Of a stretch of 22,349 nucleotides of DNA, positions 15,951 through 21,899 are shown piece by piece. The stretch is from a virus, in the IMG/VR virus record IMGVR_UViG_3300030419_005040, positions 1-22,349 of that record; one strand, given 5' to 3'. The number at the start of each line of letters is the position of its first letter. Positions within the stretch are counted from its first letter, which is position 1. The notes under the pieces are model-generated. The model saw nothing but the letters and a program-made list of their open reading frames with translations, did not search any database and was not told the DNA's origin. The position numbers and the translations under genes were made by a program.

Positions 15951-17365
15951 TGAGTAAACGTGGAAGCAGAAGAGGAAGACCAGCAAAGGATAAAAAGAAA
16001 ACCTTTAGGGAATTCAGAGCTAGCAATAGGCCAACACGAACTAGCAGAGGAACAACGACCAAGTTTGATGACAGTGGTAGAGAGTCTGGCATTAGAGCTG
16101 CAAAAACTACGACCTTAGCTGATAAGAAGAAAAGTTTAGAACAAAGTATTGGTAGCCTTGATAGAAGAATAAACAAAGCAGTAAGTGCAGGTAATTTAGA
16201 TTTAGCGAAAGATCTTCGATCAAGACAAAATAGATTTGTAAAAAATTTAGGATTTTTTAATGCAACAAATACCGCTAATGGTGTTGCAAGAACAAGTAAT
16301 GGTAGTATAATTAGAACTAGTGATGGTAGCCCAGTGCTTACCAGTGCAGGTTTAGCTGCATTTAATAAAACAGTTGACAGAGATTTTTTAGATCCAACAA
16401 GAAAACTTGTAAACGAAAATCCAGAAGCGTACGCTAAAATGTATCCAATTGCTAATCAGTTACGACAAGGACTTCCTGGCTCAAGGTTTTTAAAAGGTTT
16501 AGGTGGTGTTGATGATAAGAAGCAGCGGTTTACAGATGATAAAATGCCGGGAGAGAGATATGCTTTAGATAAAGACTTTGGAGCAGGCACGGGACCAGAA
16601 ATAATGGATGATGAAATAATAGCAGATGATTTTGACAAGTCATTAGATGTTGCACCAGACGCTGTTCCGTTACCAGGTGTTACCATAAGACAAAAACCAC
16701 AACCGGATGCCTCAGACCTCAGTCTTTTGGAGTTACTATTTGATGCCAATCGTAATGAGCCGGGGATACAAGTATTTAATACAAATCCTACACCGGGAGA
16801 AGATCGAAGTTTAAACTTAGCACCAAACCTTTTTAAAAATATTGGCTCTGCTTTTGATGCAGATCCCAACACTCCGGGGATACAAATATTTAATACAAAT
16901 CCAAGTGGAAATAAAAATGTAAACATGCAAGTAAAAGAACCGAGTGGTCCAATGATGCAAGTGGATGAGAATCCTTTAATTTTGGGCACTCAAGTTAGTG
17001 GTGATAATTTTGCTAATCAAGTAGCAAACAACGCAGTTGTAATGAAAGAAAACATAGCTAACGCTCCAAACCTAAACACAAATCAAAAACAAGTGTTAAT
17101 AAATGAAGTGGACAAACAGATGACACAATTTCAACCGACTATTGATCAAACAAGTATATTAGATGTTGATCCTGGTCAGTCAATGTTTCCTGCCGCAACT
17201 ACCAACGCACTTACTTCAGCTAACCCAGCAAGCGAAGCTGCAGCTTTAGAAGTATTGAATTCACTAGATAATAATCAGAGCGGAGGTTTTAGCTTGGCTG
17301 ATTTATTTGATGCCAACCCAGATGAAGCAGGTTTTCAATTATTTAATTTCAATCGTAATCGATGA
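15950..17365 (+). CDS. Virion-associated hypothetical protein with three copies of an FDA-x-G-x-Q-x-FN motif, 471 aa
   Basis: The N-terminal 35 residues are very basic (KRGSRRGRPAKDKKKTFR), compatible with nucleic-acid binding. Residues 55-100 form a charged helix. The C-terminal half is Asn/Asp/Pro-rich and probably extended. It carries three copies of a short motif: FDANRNEPGIQVFNTNP (264-280), FDADPNTPGIQIFNTNP (302-318) and FDANPDEAGFQLFNFNR (453-469), the last at the very C-terminus. I recognise no family. Its position at the end of the ejection-protein series suggests a virion or scaffold role, and repeated short linear motifs on a disordered tail suggest multivalent binding to one partner. 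It is joined to the previous gene by TAATG and to the next by ATGA. Confidence 0.65.
   Translation: MSKRGSRRGRPAKDKKKTFREFRASNRPTRTSRGTTTKFDDSGRESGIRAAKTTTLADKKKSLEQSIGSLDRRINKAVSAGNLDLAKDLRSRQNRFVKNLGFFNATNTANGVARTSNGSIIRTSDGSPVLTSAGLAAFNKTVDRDFLDPTRKLVNENPEAYAKMYPIANQLRQGLPGSRFLKGLGGVDDKKQRFTDDKMPGERYALDKDFGAGTGPEIMDDEIIADDFDKSLDVAPDAVPLPGVTIRQKPQPDASDLSLLELLFDANRNEPGIQVFNTNPTPGEDRSLNLAPNLFKNIGSAFDADPNTPGIQIFNTNPSGNKNVNMQVKEPSGPMMQVDENPLILGTQVSGDNFANQVANNAVVMKENIANAPNLNTNQKQVLINEVDKQMTQFQPTIDQTSILDVDPGQSMFPAATTNALTSANPASEAAALEVLNSLDNNQSGGFSLADLFDANPDEAGFQLFNFNRNR
16760..16902 (+). repeat. 29-bp direct repeat (two copies, one mismatch)
   Basis: Copies at 16760-16788 and 16874-16902 begin CCGGGGATACA and end TTTAATACAAATCC, differing at one base (G at 16772, A at the matching position of copy 2). 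They are 114 bp apart, exactly 38 codons, and encode PGIQ(V/I)FNTNP in the same frame. A third, diverged protein copy lies at 17306-17356. High DNA identity points to a recent duplication or gene conversion of the first two. Confidence 0.85.
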
Positions 17366-17517
17366 AGAAGAAAACAAAGCAAGATAAAAAGATAAGTAAA
17401 GTCATGCGCGAGTTTAAGAAAGGTAAACTTCCAATTGGTAAATCCAAAAAGAAAGTTAAGTCTAGAAAACAAGCAATAGCTATTGCTTTGAGAGAGGCTG
17501 GGGTTAAAAGAAAATGA
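17362..17517 (+). CDS. Small basic DUF6496-like protein, 51 aa
   Basis: A 51-codon frame fills the space between the 471 aa gene and the membrane protein gene. The core ISKVMREFKKGKLPIGKSKK, followed by VKSRKQAIAIALREAG, matches the pattern I know as DUF6496 (KVMHEFKxGxL...KVKxRKQAIAIAL-EA), short basic proteins frequent in phages and bacteria with no established function. Roughly a third of the residues are Lys or Arg, so nucleic-acid binding is likely. It starts ATGA-overlapped with the upstream stop and ends ATGA-overlapped with the downstream start, so all three are translationally coupled. Confidence 0.85.
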   Translation: MKKKTKQDKKISKVMREFKKGKLPIGKSKKKVKSRKQAIAIALREAGVKRK

Positions 17518-17717
17518 ACCTGTCAATGCGTGATTGGATATGGATCATGGGTATTGTAGCTGGTATTGCTACAACGTACGGCATGATGTCATCACGAGTT
17601 ACGGCTCTTGAATCAAGCATAAAAGATTTAGACATGTTGCGTATAGACTCACGGCTCTCGGTCATTGAGATACAAGTCATAGAAATAAACGAAAAATTAG
17701 ATAAGCTACTAGATTAA
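17514..17717 (+). CDS. Small one-helix membrane protein with coiled coil, 67 aa (holin or spanin-like candidate)
   Basis: Residues 8-24 (WIWIMGIVAGIATTYGM) form one transmembrane helix. The rest (28-66, with ALESSIKDLDMLRID and VIEIQVIEINEKLDKLL) is a clear heptad coiled coil. Proteins of this shape are usually found in phage lysis modules or as small membrane anchors. Holin activity is possible, but a single helix with a long coiled coil would also fit a membrane scaffold, and no endolysin gene is visible here. It is the last gene of the rightward block. Its TAA stop (17715-17717) overlaps the stop of the converging gene on the other strand. Confidence 0.72.
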   Translation: MNLSMRDWIWIMGIVAGIATTYGMMSSRVTALESSIKDLDMLRIDSRLSVIEIQVIEINEKLDKLLD

Positions 17718-17920
17718 ATATTTTTTCTCACATCCTCAATACACTGCACTTTAAAAGTAAAGTATCGATTCATGTCAAACTTCATAAACTTTCTGCCCAT
17801 CTCTTGACATACTTCAATATCTTCAAACTTTTCTTGATAGACCATTTGATTACCAGTGTATACCCAAGCGCTACCATTGTAACCCCACAGGCTTACCACC
17901 AATAAAAAAATCTTAGTCAT
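17714..17920 (-). CDS. Small exported protein with signal peptide and two Cys, 68 aa
   Basis: Starting at the ATG at 17920, the product begins MTKIFLLVVSLWGYNGSAWV, a short basic end and hydrophobic core with a probable signal-peptidase site near GSA-W (17-19). The mature part is about 50 residues, with C38 and C60 that could form a disulphide in the periplasm. The family is not recognised. A longer in-frame GTG start (17950) would put ten polar residues before the signal sequence and is less likely. It is the last gene of the leftward replication block, overlapping the nuclease gene by 8 nt. Small secreted phage proteins with this layout can act in lysis or superinfection exclusion, but nothing in the sequence decides this. 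Confidence 0.68.
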   Translation of the reverse strand: MTKIFLLVVSLWGYNGSAWVYTGNQMVYQEKFEDIEVCQEMGRKFMKFDMNRYFTFKVQCIEDVRKNI

Positions 17921-18215
17921 CCTTATAGAAGTAGCATTTTCCTGTTTCACTTACCATGAGTAATTTGACGCCCATTTTTTCCTGTGAATCAGAAACCTGT
18001 CTTGTAATTTTATATCCAGCAAATTTTCCTGTTTTCCTAGTGCTTTCGCTTTTAACATCTATTTTAATAATCTCACCATCTTCTCCCAGCGCTATCAAGT
18101 CACAAGGTCCAAGGCCACTGATATTATCAAAAACGTAGTACTCTTGAGCTGTTAACCACTCTATTGCTCTAAGGTGATTTAGAAATCCTTTTTGATGTTT
18201 CTTATCCAATCTCAC
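17913..18215 (-). CDS. PD-(D/E)XK nuclease, Holliday junction resolvase/endonuclease-like, 100 aa
   Basis: The small alpha/beta protein contains the pattern of a PD-(D/E)XK nuclease. E19 lies in an N-terminal helix (HLRAIEWLTAQEYYVFD). D39 is in GLGPCDLIALGEDGE, and the D53-x-K55 pair is in IIKIDVKSES. This spacing is usual for archaeal Hjc-type resolvases and restriction-like nucleases; D53 replaces the more frequent Glu. The gene lies immediately downstream of DNA polymerase (14-nt overlap), where T7-like phages keep their branched-DNA endonuclease gene nearby, so a role in resolving replication or packaging intermediates is likely. A repair nuclease is the alternative. Confidence 0.7.
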   Translation of the reverse strand: MRLDKKHQKGFLNHLRAIEWLTAQEYYVFDNISGLGPCDLIALGEDGEIIKIDVKSESTRKTGKFAGYKITRQVSDSQEKMGVKLLMVSETGKCYFYKDD

Positions 18216-20082
18216 CCCAAGAAGGACCTACCTCACAATCTATTTGTGATGGAACTCTTAGGGGAACTGTGTTCTCCATGATTTCAATAATCCTTTTTTT
18301 CTGATCTTCATCATATATCGAGATATCTAATTCATCATGAACTTGTATCAAAGGTGTTATGCCTTCTTTAAAAATATCCACCATGGCTTTTTTTGTTTGA
18401 TCCGCAGCCGAACCTTGAATCAACCTATTTAAAGCCCTGTATGTAAAAGCACGACGTATTCTATTCATCCCTCCGTGTTTTCTTTCTGCTTCTTCTTTTT
18501 TTAATGCTTGATGAAGACCATACATGTTTGGTTCCCACATATCAAAACGACAAACACGGCCAAGTAAAGTTCTGATTTCTCCTACATCAGCAGCTTTTTT
18601 CATCGTGCCATCTGTTAATGCTTTTACAAATGGAACTGTAGCATGATATTTTTCAAAAACTTCTTTAGCATCATCAATGTCCAATCCTAACTGAGAACCA
18701 AGCTTACCTCTGCCCATACCATACATCATGCCAAGGTTAATTGTTTTTGCTTGTTTACGATCTATGCCAGCCATGTCAGCAACAACTTGATGAAAGTCTG
18801 TGTCTGGATTTTCATTATAATCTTTTACTAATTTATTTACCGAGCTGACCTCCCACGATGTTGTTTCACTAACAAGTGCACCATAATGTGCAAGAAGTCT
18901 GGGCTCTTGTTGTGAATAGTCAAAGCAGCCCCACTGCTCGCCCTCTTCAGGAATAAAAAGCTCTCGTATTTTAGGACCAATGTTTTGATTACGTGTAGGC
19001 ATTTGTTGCAGATTAGGATTCTGCATACTTAATCTACCAGAGATAGTGCCACCTGTTTCAGATCGCATTTGATTTACATCTGCATGAATACGACCATTGT
19101 GTGCGTGTTTTAAAATAGAATCTACAAATGTTGTTCTTGCTTTATTAAACTCTCTTGCCTTTACTATGTCTTGTGCAAACTTAGATGGTTGATTTAATAA
19201 AAAGTTTTTATCAAACGCAGGTAAACCTGTTGGTGTTTTGCTGTATTTTATTTTTAATTTATCAAAAGCTTTTGCAATAGATAATGGTGATAGAATCTCA
19301 AGATCAAACCCACATGTTTTATTTAAGCTGCGTCGTACTTTGTTTTCTTCTTTTTCAAAATCAATTTTAATTGTTGCAGCTTTATCTAAATCTATTTTTA
19401 CACCTTTCTTTTTCATAGCAAACAAAACATGAAATAGTTCTGACTCTAAATTAAAGATGTCTGTTAAGTCTCCTTGAATTATTTTTCTTTGTAATGCTTT
19501 CCATAACTTTAAAGTTACTGCAGCATCCTGTTCTGCGTATGGACCAACGTACATTGGAGGTAGTTTCCACATCTCACTCTTTGGATTTACACCATACTCA
19601 GCCGCAGCTTCGTACAATAAAGTTTCTGATTTTGTTTCTCCAACATAGTGTCTAGATAATTCTCGCAAAGAATAATTACGCCTGTTTTCATCTACCAAAG
19701 GAGCTGCAACCATTGTGTCAACAATACGACCATTAACTTTTAAACCCATGGCATCAAGCCACCCAACATCATAAATAGCGTTGTGAAATATTTTATCGCA
19801 AGGTAATTCTAAAATAGGTTTAAGTGCATTAGCAAAAACTTTTGCGTCTAAATTATGCCCTCCTTCGTGTGCAATAGGATAGTATCCTTCCCATCCCTCT
19901 ACAGCTATGGCAACACCTATGACTCTACCATTCTTTGTAGCCCAGCCAGGTCCTAAATTTTTATTCAAGCCATCATCTTTTGTTTCTAAATCTATTGAAA
20001 TTTCTTTTGCATCCGTAAGATCAGGAACTACCTCTGGTGGCACCCATTCACTTGGAGTTTGAAAAAAATTACCTTGGCTCAT
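18202..20082 (-). CDS. polA: DNA polymerase family A with 3'-5' exonuclease (Leu at the Phe762 position), 626 aa
   Basis: This is the replicative polymerase of the phage. The proofreading domain has all DEDDy motifs: SIDLETKD (D31/E33), NAIYDVGW (D105) and YAEQD (Y182/D186). The polymerase domain shows motif A WGCFDYSQQEPR (D388), motif B DRKQAKTINLGMMYG (R442, K446, L450, Y454) and motif C QVHDELD (D583/E584). The 626-residue length, without a 5' nuclease domain, is usual for phage enzymes. L450 occupies the position of E. coli Phe762, which is Phe, Tyr or Leu in viral enzymes. The start at 20082 overlaps the 47 aa gene by ATGA. Together with the helicase and nuclease genes it makes the replication module. 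Confidence 0.95.
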   Translation of the reverse strand: MSQGNFFQTPSEWVPPEVVPDLTDAKEISIDLETKDDGLNKNLGPGWATKNGRVIGVAIAVEGWEGYYPIAHEGGHNLDAKVFANALKPILELPCDKIFHNAIYDVGWLDAMGLKVNGRIVDTMVAAPLVDENRRNYSLRELSRHYVGETKSETLLYEAAAEYGVNPKSEMWKLPPMYVGPYAEQDAAVTLKLWKALQRKIIQGDLTDIFNLESELFHVLFAMKKKGVKIDLDKAATIKIDFEKEENKVRRSLNKTCGFDLEILSPLSIAKAFDKLKIKYSKTPTGLPAFDKNFLLNQPSKFAQDIVKAREFNKARTTFVDSILKHAHNGRIHADVNQMRSETGGTISGRLSMQNPNLQQMPTRNQNIGPKIRELFIPEEGEQWGCFDYSQQEPRLLAHYGALVSETTSWEVSSVNKLVKDYNENPDTDFHQVVADMAGIDRKQAKTINLGMMYGMGRGKLGSQLGLDIDDAKEVFEKYHATVPFVKALTDGTMKKAADVGEIRTLLGRVCRFDMWEPNMYGLHQALKKEEAERKHGGMNRIRRAFTYRALNRLIQGSAADQTKKAMVDIFKEGITPLIQVHDELDISIYDEDQKKRIIEIMENTVPLRVPSQIDCEVGPSWGEIG

Positions 20083-20222
20083 TTTTTTAATCTTTCTCTT
20101 TTGTTTCGTCTCTTTGTCATATTTTCATATGCTTTCTTCCAATCTTTTACCACACCGAGCTTGACTAAATGCTTTGCTGCTTTTAAATTTAAATTATCAA
20201 ACCAGTCTGGTTTTCTTTTCAT
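20079..20222 (-). CDS. Small basic protein between helicase and polymerase genes, 47 aa
   Basis: The complete 47-codon frame is linked to both neighbours by ATGA overlaps: its ATG overlaps the helicase stop and its TGA overlaps the polymerase ATG. The product begins MKRKPDWFDNLNLKAAKHLV and ends in a Lys/Arg-rich helix (NMTKRRNKRERLKK), so it is strongly basic and helical, compatible with DNA binding. I recognise no family. The exact ATGA junctions at both ends are strong evidence that it is translated. An accessory or processivity role for the polymerase or helicase is possible but not shown. Confidence 0.82.
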   Translation of the reverse strand: MKRKPDWFDNLNLKAAKHLVKLGVVKDWKKAYENMTKRRNKRERLKK

Positions 20223-21760
20223 AGTAATTCTGTAAACTCCCTATCTGTTTTGCTTGCAATAATATGTAATGATTTTTTTGCCCTAGTGGCACCAACATAA
20301 AACACTCTCCGTTCATCATCCCTTTTTTTAGAAATGCTGATATCAGCTTTTCTCGGTAAGTCTGTTAGTAACATAACATTGTTTGCTTCGCTACCCTTAG
20401 ATGCATGTATAGTAGAAACCCTTATATTGCTTGCAGAATTAAAGCTTGATCTACGTAAAGCCACATTCATATACAATCTCATAGATTCAGGAACATCATC
20501 TAAAGCTACATCCCAAGGTAAATTAATATCTACATTTAATCCATGATGCATGGTTAAAGACTCATAATCATACATAGCAGCAGGGTCCATTTGTTTAAGT
20601 TTTTCTTTGTATCCATGTTGTATTCTGCCACTACCACTTATGTAATAATAAATATCTTTAACTGTTTGAAGGTCTACTGCTTCTTCTTTTAATCTATCCC
20701 AACCTTGAACAGCTCGAATCAAACGATCAGAAACAGATGATCTATTTTTAAATGTATAAAACATGCCTTCTTGTTTTAATCGATTTAATACTTCTTCTAA
20801 CATGTAATTAGTTCTTGCTAAAATTAACCACTCACCTTTTGACAAGTCAGTGTGATTATTAAAACGCATGCGGTGGCGCATGACTACTCCTTCTTCTTCT
20901 TTTGGATTCCAATCTTTTTGTACTCGGTCATTTACTTTACTAATCAAGTCACTTGCCACATGGTGCACGGCCCTTGGTATTCTGTAAGATTGTTTTAGCA
21001 CATGTCTTTCGCCACCAATTTGTTGTAATCTTTTTGTATCTGCACCAGCCCAATCAAAGATTGCTTGGTCATCATCCCCTGCAATGTATGCTTTCTGTGA
21101 ATTACGAACAAGTATCTCAACCATTTGCCATTGTATAAAACTTAGATCCTGTGCTTCATCAACAATAACGACATCAAAAGCAGGACACCCTTGTTGTGCG
21201 ATAAATTCTATTATCATGTCTGTAAAATCGAGCTTTGCTTTTTTGTTTTTATATCTTGTTATACCCGAGTCTATTTGTTCTAATCTTTCTATACCAAACT
21301 CAAGATGCTCTGTGCAATTCATAAACTCATTTGATAAGCTCACTCCTTTTATTTTTGCTTGATCGATTAATCTTAGATATGGATCTTGCGGTGTTGATAT
21401 GCCAAGATAGTCAACGTTTTTATTTGGATTAATTAATTTTATTTGTAGTAAGTCAGATACTTCTTGATAGTCTTTGTCTCCCATTACATCATCAGTTGCT
21501 AATCCTAATGTTAGATAAGCCATACTGTGTAATGTTCTAAAGTATTTTAAATCTTTTCTATTTAAATTAAATTTTTCCATTGCTCTATCAATGGCTTCTT
21601 TCGCAGCTCTTTTCGTAAAAGCAAAGTATCCTATTCTATCTGGAGGTGTCCCTCTTTGTAGCTCATCTTCGACAATACCAAGTAGATGTGTAGTTTTACC
21701 GGTGCCAGGTGGACCAAATATTATATCAATCTTTTTGCTTTGGCTGTCTCGTAATATCAT
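20219..21760 (-). CDS. Superfamily 1 DNA helicase, UvrD/PcrA-like, 513 aa
   Basis: SF1A motifs appear in order: Walker A GPPGTGKT (16-23), motif Ia GYFAFTKRAAKEA (44-56), FRTLHSMA (74-81), the Walker B box VDEAQD (200-205), GDDDQAIFDWAGA (228-240), LKQSYRIP (255-262), motif V VSTIHASKGSEANN (448-461) and motif VI RRVFYVGATRAKKSL (484-498). It is therefore a 3'-5' translocating ATPase unwinding DNA at forks. At 513 residues it is much shorter than UvrD (about 720), so the 1B/2B insertions are reduced. No DnaB-type primase-helicase is visible in the window; this may be the replicative helicase of the phage, or an accessory one if another lies outside. The ATG at 21760 lies within the end of the 57 aa gene, with only a weak ribosome site. 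Confidence 0.93.
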   Translation of the reverse strand: MILRDSQSKKIDIIFGPPGTGKTTHLLGIVEDELQRGTPPDRIGYFAFTKRAAKEAIDRAMEKFNLNRKDLKYFRTLHSMAYLTLGLATDDVMGDKDYQEVSDLLQIKLINPNKNVDYLGISTPQDPYLRLIDQAKIKGVSLSNEFMNCTEHLEFGIERLEQIDSGITRYKNKKAKLDFTDMIIEFIAQQGCPAFDVVIVDEAQDLSFIQWQMVEILVRNSQKAYIAGDDDQAIFDWAGADTKRLQQIGGERHVLKQSYRIPRAVHHVASDLISKVNDRVQKDWNPKEEEGVVMRHRMRFNNHTDLSKGEWLILARTNYMLEEVLNRLKQEGMFYTFKNRSSVSDRLIRAVQGWDRLKEEAVDLQTVKDIYYYISGSGRIQHGYKEKLKQMDPAAMYDYESLTMHHGLNVDINLPWDVALDDVPESMRLYMNVALRRSSFNSASNIRVSTIHASKGSEANNVMLLTDLPRKADISISKKRDDERRVFYVGATRAKKSLHIIASKTDREFTELL

Positions 21761-21899
21761 CTTGTATCATCATTAAATTTAATTTTATCATCTTCAAATC
21801 ATTAACTAACATTCTCTTTGTTAACTTTGCTGATTTGTTTTCTGCTTTAGATACTAGTTGTGCAGCTATACCCAAAGTTTCTTTAATTAGTTTTTCCAT
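21726..21899 (-). CDS. Small helical protein, 57 aa
   Basis: A complete 57-codon frame (MEKLIKETLGIAAQLVSKAE...) links the methyltransferase locus to the helicase gene. Its ATG overlaps a TAA stop of the upstream frame (TAATG), and its last 35 nt overlap the start of the helicase gene. The product is basic, Leu/Lys/Met-rich and predicted helical, possibly coiled coil, with no recognised motif. The TAATG junction and correct strand support translation; the overlap with the helicase start is longer than other overlaps here, so it could also be a leader peptide that couples helicase translation. Confidence 0.65.
   Translation of the reverse strand: MEKLIKETLGIAAQLVSKAENKSAKLTKRMLVNDLKMIKLNLMMIQDDITRQPKQKD

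Noticed and set aside
16456-16989. 177-codon reverse frame inside the 471 aa gene
   Set aside because: It has low-complexity composition and antisense overlap with a better gene; the apparent repeats in it mirror the sense-strand repeats.
17700-17760. Bidirectional terminator at the convergence point
   Set aside because: There is a T run near 17722, but no GC-rich inverted repeat next to it on either strand.
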